NCBI RefSeq assembly: GCF_902804485.1
Contig: NZ_CADCST010000148.1
Coordinates: 37,887 to 101,886, forward strand
DNA length: 64,000 nt
DNA from: Flavobacterium collinsii
GTDB lineage: Bacteria > Bacteroidota > Bacteroidia > Flavobacteriales > Flavobacteriaceae
Reading direction: 5' to 3'
Shown here: positions 32,353 through 42,278 of the stretch, piece after piece
Layout: each line of letters begins with the position of its first letter
How positions within the stretch are numbered: the first letter of the stretch is position 1
Made by a program: the position numbers and the translations under genes
The notes under the pieces: generated by a model
What the model saw: the letters and a program-made list of their open reading frames with translations, nothing else
What the model was told of the DNA's origin: nothing
Database searches by the model: none

Positions 32353-34767
32353 CTAGTTTTTTAAATACTTTTCTAAAAACTGATCTTGTTCCCAAAGTAG
32401 GTGTAGGATGTTTTCTTTGGCAACATAACTATGTGCCTCTTTAGGCAGGATAACCATTCTTGCGGTAGCTCCCAAACCTTTCAAAGCCTGATAATAACGC
32501 TCTGTCTGTAAAGTAAAAGTTCCTGGATTATTGTCGGCTTCACCATGTACTAACAAAAGAGGTGTTTTCATTTTGTCTGCATTCATAAAAGGAGACATTG
32601 CTGTGTAAACTTCTGGAACTTCCCAGTAATTACGTTGTTCAGTCTGGAATCCAAATGGGGTCAGCGTTCTGTTGTAAGCACCGCTTCGGGCAATTCCACA
32701 AGCAAAAAGGTTCGAGTGTGTCAGTAAGTTTGCAGTCATAAAAGCACCATAGGAATGTCCTCCAACAGCTACTTTTTTGCGGTTGATGTATCCTAAAGCA
32801 TCAACGGCATCAATTGCCGCAGCAGCGTTGTCTACCAACTGAGAAATGAAATTATCATTTGGTTCCGTAGTACCTTCACCAATGATTGGGAAAGCAGCAT
32901 CGTCTAAAACCACATATCCTTTAGTTACCCAATAGACGAATGATCCGTAATAAGGAGTTGTGAATTCGTTTGAATTTTGAGTTGATTGTCCCGCGCTGTT
33001 TTTGTCCTTGTATTCAGCAGGGTAAGCCCAGATCAATAAAGGTAATTTTTCTTTTTTTACTTTATCATAACCAGCTGGTAAGTATAAAGTTCCTGAAAGT
33101 TCAACACCATCTTTACGTTTGTATTTGATCACTTCTTTGCTCACATTTTTAATGCTTTCAAACGGATTCTTGAAAGAAGTAATCGGTGTTAAGCTGTTTT
33201 GCTTTTTAATATTTCTAAAGTAATAATTCGGATATTCACTCTTAGACTGAATTTGTACTAAAACTTTTCCTGATTTAAAATCTTCAATTTCGATTAAATC
33301 TTCTTTTTTGTCTTTGTAAGCTGAAGTATAGATGCGTTTTGATTGTAATGTTTTTAGATTGAATTCATCTATAAAAGGAAATTGTCCTTCTTTTGTGTAT
33401 CCTTCTCCAATACGATAAGCATTGTCTTTTTCAATTGCCAGAACATATTTGTTGTATTCGTTCTTTCTGGTTTCAAAAACTCCCGGATCTGAATAAACAT
33501 CCTGTTGGTTTCTGTCTGTAATCACTTTTGGTTGTTGGGCAGGATTTGATGGATTGATCAAATAGATTTTTGTATTACGGGTGTCGTACCATTGATCCGT
33601 TAAAAAAGCAATGTTGTCGTTCCCCCATGTAATATCGGCGTAACGTTGTGGTACTTTTACTAAAGAAGTTCCTTCATTTGTAAAAGGAGCGTCCCAAAGA
33701 AAAACTTCATCTCTAAAATCGACTTTGTTTGCAGGATCTCCTTCGTCCAAAGCCACTACATAAGATAAGGTTGCCGGTTTGTCATTTCTCCAGGCCATTT
33801 CTCTTTTCCCTTTTCGAACAGCCATAAAACCTTTTGGGATTATTTCGTTTAACGGAACGTCGTTAACTAATTTAATCTCTTTTCCTCTTGCATCATAAAC
33901 AATAGTTCGGGATGGGAATCTGTATAAAGGCACCACATATGAAAACGGTTTTTGAATCGTTGTTAACATAATGAAGTTACCGTCTGGCGAAATTCTTTCA
34001 CCGGAATACATTGCTGCTTCTTTAAATAAAGTGGCAGTTCCGTTAAGATTAACTTTATACAGTTCAGAAGTAATGATATTTTCAAAATTAATTTCGTCAT
34101 TTTGATTTTTCAACATATCAGGGTATGTTCTGTTTTGAGATTTTGTTCCCGCAGTGTTAGAGACAATCGGACCTGTTGGAAGATCTTTTTTAGCATCCAA
34201 CAGTGGTTTTCTGTTTTTCGGAAGCATTTTCACCAAAATAGTTTCGTTGTCTAAAAACCAGCTAAACGGATTTCCCAGATTGGCATTGACCGTTGCCTCG
34301 GTAAGTTTTGTTGCTTTTGCAGTTGCAACATCCACAAACCAAAGTTCAACACCAGTACTTGTGGTGTGCGAAAACAATATTTTCTTGTCATTTGGAGACC
34401 AAAGGATATTGCTTATTTTTGGGTTTTCCGGTAATCCTGCAACCTGAACTTCTCCTTCTTTACCGTTAATTTTTTTTAATTTAAGATTGGTGGTATACGT
34501 TACCGAACTGGAAATGTTTGTTACCGGATTAATTCTTAAACCTCCCAAACGAAGTTCGTCCTGATTTAAATCATCAAGTGTTTTGTATGTGCTCCTGTAC
34601 AACAGTAGCATATTTTCTTTTTTAGTATCCATAGATACCGTAGGAGCTTTTTCGTAATCGGCTAAATCTAAAATAGATTTCGATGGTTTTTGGTAGGTGA
34701 GATTTTCCTGTGCAAAGGCAAAAAAGCCAACGTTAAGAAATAAGAGTAATGTGACCTTTAATTTCAT
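32353..34767 (-). CDS. secreted S9 family (prolyl oligopeptidase-like) serine peptidase
   Basis: 804 residues with signal peptide MKLKVTLLLFLNVGFFAFAQ. Residues ~70-540 are a beta-propeller-like region with repeated SPDGNFIM-type and WSPNDKKILF strands. The C-terminal alpha/beta hydrolase domain holds the triad: Ser ~672 in GGHSYGAFM, Asp ~745 in HGEADNNPGTF and His ~779 in PKEAHSY. This is closest in layout to S9 peptidases such as the glutamyl-endopeptidase-like group, which trim short peptides in the periplasm. Substrate preference cannot be read. Single gene with a terminator behind it. Confidence 0.9.
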   Translation of the reverse strand: MKLKVTLLLFLNVGFFAFAQENLTYQKPSKSILDLADYEKAPTVSMDTKKENMLLLYRSTYKTLDDLNQDELRLGGLRINPVTNISSSVTYTTNLKLKKINGKEGEVQVAGLPENPKISNILWSPNDKKILFSHTTSTGVELWFVDVATAKATKLTEATVNANLGNPFSWFLDNETILVKMLPKNRKPLLDAKKDLPTGPIVSNTAGTKSQNRTYPDMLKNQNDEINFENIITSELYKVNLNGTATLFKEAAMYSGERISPDGNFIMLTTIQKPFSYVVPLYRFPSRTIVYDARGKEIKLVNDVPLNEIIPKGFMAVRKGKREMAWRNDKPATLSYVVALDEGDPANKVDFRDEVFLWDAPFTNEGTSLVKVPQRYADITWGNDNIAFLTDQWYDTRNTKIYLINPSNPAQQPKVITDRNQQDVYSDPGVFETRKNEYNKYVLAIEKDNAYRIGEGYTKEGQFPFIDEFNLKTLQSKRIYTSAYKDKKEDLIEIEDFKSGKVLVQIQSKSEYPNYYFRNIKKQNSLTPITSFKNPFESIKNVSKEVIKYKRKDGVELSGTLYLPAGYDKVKKEKLPLLIWAYPAEYKDKNSAGQSTQNSNEFTTPYYGSFVYWVTKGYVVLDDAAFPIIGEGTTEPNDNFISQLVDNAAAAIDAVDALGYINRKKVAVGGHSYGAFMTANLLTHSNLFACGIARSGAYNRTLTPFGFQTEQRNYWEVPEVYTAMSPFMNADKMKTPLLLVHGEADNNPGTFTLQTERYYQALKGLGATARMVILPKEAHSYVAKENILHLLWEQDQFLEKYLKN

Positions 34768-34990
34768 AATTTGAATTTTAGGGATTTAAAATAGGTATTC
34801 GTATATGTTTGACTAAAGTACTTTAAACTTGTTACATTTTATGCGTTATTTTTGATACTTTTCATGTATTTGAGGCTAAAACTGTTTTTTCGGAATTTAA
34901 TCTGTCAGAATTCGGTGTATAATTAAAGTATATTAAATTGCCAATTACGAAAAAAACACTAATTTGGACGCTAATGTTTTAAAGTATACT

Positions 34991-34998
34991 TAAATTTG
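34991..34998 (+). promoter_or_regulatory. putative -7 element of the ketoacyl synthase gene
   Basis: TAAATTTG followed by CA, 33 nt before the ATG; it overlaps the right side of the palindrome AAGTATACTT (34982-34991). Confidence 0.45.
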
Positions 34999-35030
34999 CA
35001 TTACAATTTTTTAACAAATAATAAAACAAT

Positions 35031-36038
35031 ATGTATCATTCAAAAATAGCGGGCTTAGGATATTATGTCCCTTCAAATGTTGTGACCAACGATGATTTGT
35101 CTAAGATAATTGATACCAATGATGAATGGATTCAGGAGAGAACTGGAATTCAGGAGCGTAGACATATTATTCGTGGAGAAGACACCACAACTACAATGGG
35201 AGTAAAAGCAGCTAAAATTGCTATAGAACGTTCTGGCGTAGCCAAAGAAGATATTGATTTTGTAGTTTTTGCGACCTTAAGTCCCGATTATTATTTTCCA
35301 GGGCCGGGAGTTTTGGTACAACGTGATTTAGGATTGCGTACGGTAGGAGCGCTGGATGTTAGAAATCAATGTTCAGGTTTTGTGTACGCATTGTCGGTAG
35401 CTGATCAATATATCAAAACCGGAATGTACAAAAATATTCTGGTGATTGGTTCGGAAGTACATTCGACAGGACTGGATATGACTACTCGTGGTCGTGGCGT
35501 GTCGGTAATTTTTGGAGATGGAGCAGGAGCAGCGGTTTTAAGCCGTGAAGAAGATTTGACAAAAGGAATTTTATCTACGCATTTGCATTCAGAAGGACAG
35601 CATGCCGAAGAATTGGCTTTGCAGGCACCGGGAATGGGAGCGCGTTGGGTGACTGATATTATTGCGGATAATGATCCAAATGACGAAAGTTATTATCCGT
35701 ACATGAATGGACAATTTGTATTTAAAAATGCTGTAGTTCGTTTTGCGGAAGTAATCAATGAAGGATTAGAAGCAAACGGCTTACAGGTTTCAGATATCGA
35801 TATGTTGATTCCACATCAGGCTAATTTAAGAATTTCGCAATTCATTCAAAATAAATTCAAATTGAGTGATGATCAGGTACATAATAATATTCAAAAGTAC
35901 GGAAATACTACTGCTGCCTCTATTCCGATTGCTTTGACTGAAGCATGGGAGCAAGGAAAAATTAAATCAGGAGATACAGTGGTTTTGGCTGCTTTTGGTA
36001 GTGGTTTTACCTGGGCAAGCGCAATTATTAAATGGTAA
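35031..36038 (+). CDS. 3-oxoacyl-ACP synthase III family protein (FabH-like)
   Basis: 335 residues, thiolase fold. The triad is visible: Cys in DVRNQCSGFVYAL (~115), His in MLIPHQANLRI (~262) and Asn in KYGNTTAASIPIAL (~292). TGIQERR at the N-terminus is typical for KAS III. It condenses an acyl-CoA starter with malonyl-ACP. Genes of this family outside a fab cluster may instead serve specialised lipids (for example flexirubin-type or head-to-head products), so I leave the symbol empty. Monocistronic, with a strong terminator. Confidence 0.88.
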   Translation: MYHSKIAGLGYYVPSNVVTNDDLSKIIDTNDEWIQERTGIQERRHIIRGEDTTTTMGVKAAKIAIERSGVAKEDIDFVVFATLSPDYYFPGPGVLVQRDLGLRTVGALDVRNQCSGFVYALSVADQYIKTGMYKNILVIGSEVHSTGLDMTTRGRGVSVIFGDGAGAAVLSREEDLTKGILSTHLHSEGQHAEELALQAPGMGARWVTDIIADNDPNDESYYPYMNGQFVFKNAVVRFAEVINEGLEANGLQVSDIDMLIPHQANLRISQFIQNKFKLSDDQVHNNIQKYGNTTAASIPIALTEAWEQGKIKSGDTVVLAAFGSGFTWASAIIKW

Positions 36039-36062
36039 TTAATTCATCTTGCATTATATTTC

Positions 36063-36095
36063 AAAACCTGCTCTTTTTTAGAGCAGGTTTTTTTT
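36063..36095 (+). terminator. terminator of the KAS III gene
   Basis: A perfect 12-bp stem AAAACCTGCTCT / AGAGCAGGTTTT with T5 loop and T-run. Confidence 0.9.
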
Positions 36096-36096
36096 A

Positions 36097-36119
36097 TGTC
36101 AGGCTGAGCGGAGTCGAAG
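36097..36119. repeat. dispersed Bacteroidota intergenic sequence (GTCAGGCTGAGCGGAG)
   Basis: The text GTCAGGCTGAGCGGAGTC directly after the KAS III terminator is one I recognise as a common dispersed intergenic sequence in Bacteroidota. Nothing else supports a function here. Confidence 0.4.
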
Positions 36120-36230
36120 TCATCGTTCTTGCTTCCCTAACCTTTGACTTCTCTCGCTTTGACCGTTCCGTTTTTAATTTATATTTTTGTTCAGCATCAT
36201 CAAGCCGATGCAATTTTTTAAATCAATCAA

Positions 36231-36902
36231 ATGAAAAAAAATCAACTGGAAATAGCCTGTTTCAATTACGAATCGGCAATAATTTCACAAGACAATGGTG
36301 CGGACAGAATCGAATTGTGCGATGATATGCAGGTTGGCGGGACAACGCCAAATTTGATAACAGCAGAAAGAGTTCGGGAAAAACTAACCATTAAAATGCA
36401 TGTAATCATCCGGCCTCGCGGTGGTGATTTTGTTTATACAGAAGAAGAGTTTCTGGAAATGAAACAAGATATTAAACAATTTAAAGCACTTGGAGTTGAT
36501 GGTTTTGTTTTTGGAATTTTAAATCAGGACGGTAGTGTTAATAAAGAGCAGAATCTGGAATTGGTACAATTAGCTAGTCCGCTTTCGTGTACTTTTCACC
36601 GTGCTTTTGATGTTGTAAATTCTATCGAACAAGGATTGGAAGATGTAATTGGATGCGGTTTTCAAACAATACTAACTTCCGGAAGGGGTAAAAATGTTGA
36701 AGAAGGAATTTTTGATTTAGCAGTTATCCAAAAATTAGCGGCTGACCGAATTGAAATTATGCCCGGAGGCGGTTTGCGCTCTTCAAATATCAAATTATTA
36801 CAGGAAAAATTGCAGCCTACTTTTTATCACTCGTCTGCGATTACAGATCAAACCGAAAAAGCAAATCCTGAGGAAATAAAAGAATTAAAAAACTTCCTGT
36901 AA
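36231..36902 (+). CDS. cutC: CutC family copper homeostasis protein
   Basis: 223 residues, TIM-barrel. LEIACFNYESAIISQDNGAD and RIELCDDMQVGGTTPN at the start, TIKMHVIIRPRGGDFVY-like core and CTFHRAFDVV, GFQTILTSGRG, IEIMPGGGLRSSN are characteristic CutC segments. The family was linked to copper tolerance in E. coli, but the biochemical activity is unsettled. Cytoplasmic. It starts 135 nt after the KAS III terminator without a clear -7 box, and shares a bidirectional terminator with the convergent receptor gene. Confidence 0.92.
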   Translation: MKKNQLEIACFNYESAIISQDNGADRIELCDDMQVGGTTPNLITAERVREKLTIKMHVIIRPRGGDFVYTEEEFLEMKQDIKQFKALGVDGFVFGILNQDGSVNKEQNLELVQLASPLSCTFHRAFDVVNSIEQGLEDVIGCGFQTILTSGRGKNVEEGIFDLAVIQKLAADRIEIMPGGGLRSSNIKLLQEKLQPTFYHSSAITDQTEKANPEEIKELKNFL

Positions 36903-36924
36903 ACGGAATCAATATATAAATGAC

Positions 36925-36956
36925 AAAAGTCCGGAGTTTCGTAACTCCGGACTTTT
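36925..36956. terminator. bidirectional terminator, cutC / receptor
   Basis: A perfect 14-bp stem AAAAGTCCGGAGTT / AACTCCGGACTTTT with loop TCGT, between convergent genes. Confidence 0.9.
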
Positions 36957-36997
36957 ATTTTCAAATAAATAACTAAACTTTGGTTATGAAAACGGTA

Positions 36998-39412
36998 TTA
37001 AAGGACTCCACTGCTGCTGCCGATATTGTTTTCCCCTCTTTCTTTACGGTTCATACCGGTAATTTTTGCCCCTCCAAAATTATAAGTCAGACCTAAATAA
37101 ACAGTTTGGTTTTCCCAAGTGTTCTGTCCTGCGTGCGGATAAGGATATTGCGCATCAAAAGAATATTTCATAGTATCGAAAATATCATTAAAGCGAAGGC
37201 TTATATTCATTTTGTCGTTTAGCAAAGTATAACGAGCGCCTGCATCGATTTTGTACATTTCATGACTGTTACTTTGCAGGCCGTCAGTTGGCATGGTGTA
37301 GAATCCGAATAGTAAAAAGCTCATGCGTTTGTTGAGTTTAAAATTAGAACTGATACGGCTGTTTAAAGCCGAAACTGTAATTTTTCGCTCAAGTGGTATT
37401 CCTATGTTTGTTGTAGGATTCAGTGAAAAAACAATTCCTTGTTGATTGATACTTGAAAAGTCAATAGACGGAGAGATGTCCCACCATTTTGTGATTTTGT
37501 AATTAAAAGAAGCTTCAAATCCATAAGCAGAGTTACGGTCAAAGTTGGTATAAGATTCGATTAGTTTATTACCTGCAGTATCCGTCTTGTCCGGATATGT
37601 GATCCTGCTGATCTGATCGTTGATACTTCTGACGTAAACTCCAAAAGTAAAACTTCCCTTTTCTAAGGTTTTAGTATAATTAAGCTCTACTGAATTAGTA
37701 AATTGAGGTCTTAGTTCCGGATTTCCTAATGTCGTTACCAGTGGGGTAGAAAACTCACGAATTGGTCTTGTCTGCTCTAAACTAGGGCGGTCTACACGAC
37801 GGCTATAACTAAGCTGTATGGTGTTTTTTGCATTTAGAGTATAGGTAAAATAGGCCGATGGATAGAGCGTTAAATAATCATCATTAAACTTATCCTGGCC
37901 AGAATTAAAATTAGCAGCTGCTTTATAGCTTTCAAAACGAGCTCCTAATTGATAACTGAATTTACTGAATTTCTGACCAAAGGTGGCATAAGCAGAATAA
38001 ATATCAGTATCATAAGTATAATGTATCGGTTGATTTCCGGTAAGATCAGAAGGGTTTGTTAGGGCATAATTATTCTCAGATTTTGTGATCCTGGCTTCGG
38101 CACCCAGTTCGAGAGTTGTCTTTTCGTTTATAGGATTAACATAGTCCAGGTTTACTGTACTTAGTTTGCGATGGCTTTTGTTTAAATCAGTATGGCTTAC
38201 CTTTTTTACGGTATGGTCAGGAGAACTGTTTTGAGTGTTAAAATTTCCTTGTTGAGTTGCATTGTAATTACTGTAGTTTCCTTCAATGTCCAGGGTGTGG
38301 CCTTCTTTTTTAAAGAGATGTTTGTACGCCAGATTATAAGTTCCCAGTTTTTGAGGTCCAAAGTATCTGGAATTTTGCAAGATGTTGGTGATTTCAGGAT
38401 TATTATTGTAGTTTATATTGGCGTCAACAAATACGTCCTGATTGTATTTACTTTGATTAGTGTAAAAAGAAATAGTGTTTTGTGCGTCAATAAAATAATC
38501 CATACCAATTTTATAGAGATGTGAATCGGCATTTGATTTAAAGTCTATTTGTTGACGAGTATCCTGATCGAATCTTTGAAGAGAGCTATCGAAAAAATAG
38601 GTTCCGAAATTTTGACCGGCGTTTCCATAAAAATTTACTTTTCCGTTTTTGTAATTCAAATTCAGAGATTGATTATGTTTCGTAGCTTCGCCAATAGTTA
38701 TTCCACCGCTGTAACTCCCGTTAAAACCTATATTGGTATTTTTAAGTAAAATAATGTTGATGATTCCTGACATTCCCTCCGGATTGTATTTGGCACTTGG
38801 ATTGGTAATCAACTCAATTTTTTTGATAGAGGTAGACGGGATTTGTTTTAGCAATTGAGCCGGATCAATATTACTGGGTCTTCCGTCAATTAATACTCTT
38901 ACATTTTCATTGCCACGAAGTGAAATTTTCCCGTTCTGATCTACATTGACAGATGGAATATTATTCATAATCTCAGAAGCTGTTGCTCCGGCGGTGGTCA
39001 GGTCTTTACCAACTGTAATTACTTTTCGATCCAGTTTTTGTTCAATGGTTGAACGCTCGCTAATAATGTTTACACCTTTAAGCTGAGTTGCTTCTTCTTC
39101 AAGAGCGATCTTGATAATAGCCTCTTTTTGATTTTCGCTTAAAATAACAGATCCCGTGTATTTCTTAAATCCGATATATTGAATTTCGATCGTGTAATTT
39201 TTTAAAGCCAGATTTTTAATGGTAAAATTGCCATTATCATCAGTGTTAACTCCTAAGACAATTTTTCCATTGTCTTTAAGTGAAACGGTAGCATAAGAGA
39301 TAGGAGCATGGTTTGATTTTTCGGTAACTTTTCCGGAAACAGTTCCGAAAGTTTGTGCCTGAAGAGTTGTCATTGTAGTCAGTAAGACTAGTAAAAGTAA
39401 TTTTAATTTCAT
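36998..39412 (-). CDS. outer-membrane receptor with carboxypeptidase-regulatory domain (paralogue 1)
   Basis: The start at 39412 (MKLKLLLLVLLTTMTTLQAQ) matches the paralogue start; an ATG two codons earlier is equally open. 804 residues: a signal peptide, a carboxypeptidase-regulatory-like beta-sandwich (~25-110: VSGKVTEKSNHAPISYATVS), a TonB plug-like domain (~115-240, NIDPAQLLKQIPSTSIKKIE) and an outer-membrane barrel to the end (OMP_b-brl_3 type), closing on a Gly/Ser tail. No SusD-like partner is encoded. Probably energised by TonB; ligand unknown. Roughly two thirds identical, by eye, to the gene at 39804 and clearly a tandem duplicate. Confidence 0.85.
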   Translation of the reverse strand: MKLKLLLLVLLTTMTTLQAQTFGTVSGKVTEKSNHAPISYATVSLKDNGKIVLGVNTDDNGNFTIKNLALKNYTIEIQYIGFKKYTGSVILSENQKEAIIKIALEEEATQLKGVNIISERSTIEQKLDRKVITVGKDLTTAGATASEIMNNIPSVNVDQNGKISLRGNENVRVLIDGRPSNIDPAQLLKQIPSTSIKKIELITNPSAKYNPEGMSGIINIILLKNTNIGFNGSYSGGITIGEATKHNQSLNLNYKNGKVNFYGNAGQNFGTYFFDSSLQRFDQDTRQQIDFKSNADSHLYKIGMDYFIDAQNTISFYTNQSKYNQDVFVDANINYNNNPEITNILQNSRYFGPQKLGTYNLAYKHLFKKEGHTLDIEGNYSNYNATQQGNFNTQNSSPDHTVKKVSHTDLNKSHRKLSTVNLDYVNPINEKTTLELGAEARITKSENNYALTNPSDLTGNQPIHYTYDTDIYSAYATFGQKFSKFSYQLGARFESYKAAANFNSGQDKFNDDYLTLYPSAYFTYTLNAKNTIQLSYSRRVDRPSLEQTRPIREFSTPLVTTLGNPELRPQFTNSVELNYTKTLEKGSFTFGVYVRSINDQISRITYPDKTDTAGNKLIESYTNFDRNSAYGFEASFNYKITKWWDISPSIDFSSINQQGIVFSLNPTTNIGIPLERKITVSALNSRISSNFKLNKRMSFLLFGFYTMPTDGLQSNSHEMYKIDAGARYTLLNDKMNISLRFNDIFDTMKYSFDAQYPYPHAGQNTWENQTVYLGLTYNFGGAKITGMNRKERGENNIGSSSGVL

Positions 39413-39445
39413 GAACATGTGATTGATTTGATTGATGATTGTTTC

Positions 39446-39463
39446 TTTTGAAATATTTCAAAA
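39446..39463. promoter_or_regulatory. 18-bp perfect palindrome upstream of receptor 1 (gap 39413-39803)
   Basis: TTTTGAAATATTTCAAAA is a perfect palindrome 34 nt ahead of the receptor start. It could be an operator or a 5' UTR hairpin. The remaining gap to 39725 shows no gene and no clear -7 box. Confidence 0.4.
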
Positions 39464-39725
39464 TGTATCAGTAGAGACCTTCTTTCCAATCCGATGTTAC
39501 AGTAAAAATTAAAATTAAAAGTGTATTTTTTGTGAGGTGCTGTTTTAGAGTAAATTAGTTTTTAAATTTTTGATAATTTTAACAATTTGTAGGTTTAGAT
39601 TCCGGATGATTTTTTATTTTCTTCAATAGAATAAGGAGGTAACACAGGAGGCGAGTCTTAATTATTGTAAGTATGGCAGGAATAAAACAGCGATTCAATT
39701 TTAACTAAAGTTGTCCAATACTCAT

Positions 39726-39757
39726 AAAAAAAGCCCGGAGTTGGCAAACTCCAGGCT
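39726..39757 (-). terminator. terminator of receptor 2 gene
   Basis: AGCCCGGAGTT / AACTCCAGGCT (11-bp, one mismatch) with an A-run on the left, 47 nt past the stop. Its stem resembles the terminator of receptor 1 (GGAGTT core), fitting the tandem duplication. Confidence 0.75.
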
Positions 39758-39803
39758 TCTTCATTTTTATACAAAACTATTAAAATCGATTGGTAATGTT
39801 AGA

Positions 39804-42218
39804 TTAGAATAATCCTCCACCGCCTTTATTCGTATTGTCTTCTCTTTGTTTACGTTGTAGGTTTTTGATTTTCGCCCCTCCAAAGTTGTATGTTAAACCT
39901 AAATAAACCGTCTGACTCTCCCATGTAAATTGTCCTGAGTGTGAATAAGGATACTGAGAATCAAAAGCATATTTCATTGTATTGAATACGTCGTTAAAAC
40001 GTAAGCTAATGTTCATTTTATTGTTTAACAAAGTATAACGGGATCCCATATCCATTTTATACATTGCATGGCTGTTATTTTGAAGACCTTCAACTTCTCC
40101 TCTGTAAAATCCGAATAATAAAAAGCTTAAACGTTTATTTACTTTGAAGTTTGAATTCATACGTCCATTAAAAGCACCAACAGTAATTTTTCTATCCAGA
40201 GGGCTGCTTTTTTGAGTTACCGGATCGTATACAAACACTATACCTTGTTGGTTAATGCTTGAGAAGTCAATAGATGGTGAAATATCCCACCATTTTGCAA
40301 TTTTATAAGTGAACGAAGCTTCAAAACCATAAGAAGTATTGTTATCAAAGTTCGAATACGTCAGGATTTGTTTGTTACCACTTGGGTCAGTGTCATCCGG
40401 AAGTAAAACTCTGCTGATTTGGTCGTTGATGCTTCTTACAAAAACACCTGCCGTAAAGCTTCCTTTTTCGAAAGTTTTAGTATAGTTTACTTCAACTGAA
40501 TTCGTAAATTGAGGTCTTAATTCAGGATTTCCTAATGCTGTGATTAACGGCGTAGAAAATTCACGAATAGGTTTTGTTTGTTCTAAACTCGGACGGTCAA
40601 CACGACGGCTGTAGCTCAATTGGAAAGTGTTTTTCTCATTCAGGTTATACGTCAAATAAGCAGATGGGTATAAGGTGATATAATCATCATTAAATTTATC
40701 CAGACCATGATTTAAGTTGGCTACAACTTTATAGCTTTCAAAACGAGCTCCTACCTGATAACTAAATTTTTTAAATTTCTGACCAAATGTTACATAAGCA
40801 GAGTAAATATCAGTATCGTAAGTGTAATTAGAAACTGGAAGTGCTGCAAGCGGATTACCAGTGATATAATCGTTATCCGTTTTTGTAATTCTGGCTTCGG
40901 CACCTGCTTCAAGAGTTGTTTTGTCGTTTAATGGATTTACGTAATCAACATTTAAAGTACTTAATTTACGAGTACCAGCAATATAATCGATATAAGACTG
41001 GTTGTCTGTAGTATTGTCTTTTTTTCTTATTTGTGTATCAAAACCAGCATTTTGCGTTTCTTTATTGTTGCTGTAGTTGGCTTCAAAATCTAAAGTATGA
41101 CCTTCTTTTTTAAAGATATGTTTGTAAGCCAAATTGTAAGTTCCTACGTTATCCGGACCTGTATATTTTGATTTCTGTAACATATTCTTAATGTCAGAAC
41201 TGTTTACATTGCTGTAATCAATATTCGTGTCTACAAAAAACTTACCGTTTGATTTGTTCTGATTGGTATAAAAAGATATAGTATTGTGGTCATTGATAAA
41301 ATAATCCATTCCAATTTTATACAGGTAAGAATCATTTTCGTTCACAACATCAATTTTCTGACGAATGTCCTGATCGTATCTGTTGATGAAACCATCGTTA
41401 TAATAAGTTCCGAAATTTTGTCCTACGTTACCAAAGAAATTTACTTTTCCGGTTTTATAGTTCAAATCTAAAGACTGATTGTATTTGGCAACTTCTCCAA
41501 AAGTGATTCCGCCACTGTAGCTTCCGTTGAAACCAGTATTGCTGTTTTTGTGTAAAATGATATTGATAATACCTGACATTCCTTCCGGATTGTACTTGGC
41601 ACTTGGGTTGGTAATCAACTCAATTTTTTTGATAGAGGTAGATGGAATTTGTTTCAACAACTGAGCAGGATCAATATTCGAAGGTCTTCCGTCAATCAAT
41701 ACACGAACATTATCGTTTCCGCGAAGCGAAAGTTTTCCGTCCTGATCTACATTCACAGATGGAATGTTGTTCATAATATCAGATGCCGAAGCTCCGGCAG
41801 TAGTCAAATCTTTTCCGACAGTAATTACTTTTCGGTCAATTTTTTGTTCGATTGTCGAACGCTCGCTTACGATATTAACTCCTTTAAGTTGAGTTGCCTC
41901 TTCTTCAAGCGATACATTAATTGTAGCTGTTTTTTTGTTGTCGCTCAAAATTAAAGAACCTATATATTTTCTAAATCCAATATATTGAATTTCGATCGTA
42001 TAACTTTTTAAAGCCAGGTTTTTGATAGAGAAATCTCCGTGATCATCAGAATTAACTCCCGCGACTACTTTTCCGTTCTCTTTAACCGAGATGGTCGCGT
42101 AAGAAATAGGAGCATTGTTTGATTTTTCAGTAATTTTTCCGGAAACACTTCCTGAATTCTGTGCATTTGCTGTTGTTATTACACCCAGTAATACAAACAG
42201 AAAGAATTTTAGTTTCAT
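39804..42218 (-). CDS. outer-membrane receptor with carboxypeptidase-regulatory domain (paralogue 2)
   Basis: The start at 42218 (MKLKFFLFVLLGVITTANAQ) puts the signal peptide at the N-terminus; an in-frame upstream start would add 22 Lys/Asn-rich residues. Same order as its neighbour: carboxypeptidase-regulatory-like domain, plug (RNDNV... RPSNIDPAQLLKQIPS), then a ~550-residue barrel ending TVYLGLTYNFGGAKI and a Gly-rich tail. It differs mostly in the surface-loop portions (~300-450), as expected for receptors that changed ligand after duplication. No SusD partner and no enzyme gene next to it. Ligand unknown. Confidence 0.86.
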   Translation of the reverse strand: MKLKFFLFVLLGVITTANAQNSGSVSGKITEKSNNAPISYATISVKENGKVVAGVNSDDHGDFSIKNLALKSYTIEIQYIGFRKYIGSLILSDNKKTATINVSLEEEATQLKGVNIVSERSTIEQKIDRKVITVGKDLTTAGASASDIMNNIPSVNVDQDGKLSLRGNDNVRVLIDGRPSNIDPAQLLKQIPSTSIKKIELITNPSAKYNPEGMSGIINIILHKNSNTGFNGSYSGGITFGEVAKYNQSLDLNYKTGKVNFFGNVGQNFGTYYNDGFINRYDQDIRQKIDVVNENDSYLYKIGMDYFINDHNTISFYTNQNKSNGKFFVDTNIDYSNVNSSDIKNMLQKSKYTGPDNVGTYNLAYKHIFKKEGHTLDFEANYSNNKETQNAGFDTQIRKKDNTTDNQSYIDYIAGTRKLSTLNVDYVNPLNDKTTLEAGAEARITKTDNDYITGNPLAALPVSNYTYDTDIYSAYVTFGQKFKKFSYQVGARFESYKVVANLNHGLDKFNDDYITLYPSAYLTYNLNEKNTFQLSYSRRVDRPSLEQTKPIREFSTPLITALGNPELRPQFTNSVEVNYTKTFEKGSFTAGVFVRSINDQISRVLLPDDTDPSGNKQILTYSNFDNNTSYGFEASFTYKIAKWWDISPSIDFSSINQQGIVFVYDPVTQKSSPLDRKITVGAFNGRMNSNFKVNKRLSFLLFGFYRGEVEGLQNNSHAMYKMDMGSRYTLLNNKMNISLRFNDVFNTMKYAFDSQYPYSHSGQFTWESQTVYLGLTYNFGGAKIKNLQRKQREDNTNKGGGGLF

Positions 42219-42278
42219 AATGTAATAATGATTTTTTGATGGATTGATGATGATTGTTTTTTTGTTTTTGTTTTTTGC

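Noticed and set aside
34815..34824. Third winged-helix operator (AAAGTACTTT) upstream of the S9 peptidase
   Set aside because: Only the short AAAGTACTTT core is present, without the ACTTTG-N5-CAAAGT arm pair that defines sites 1 and 2.
36032..36325. A 97-codon frame overlapping the end of the KAS III gene and the start of cutC
   Set aside because: It reads through the terminator hairpin and the dispersed repeat and overlaps cutC in another frame; Phe/Ser-rich artefact.
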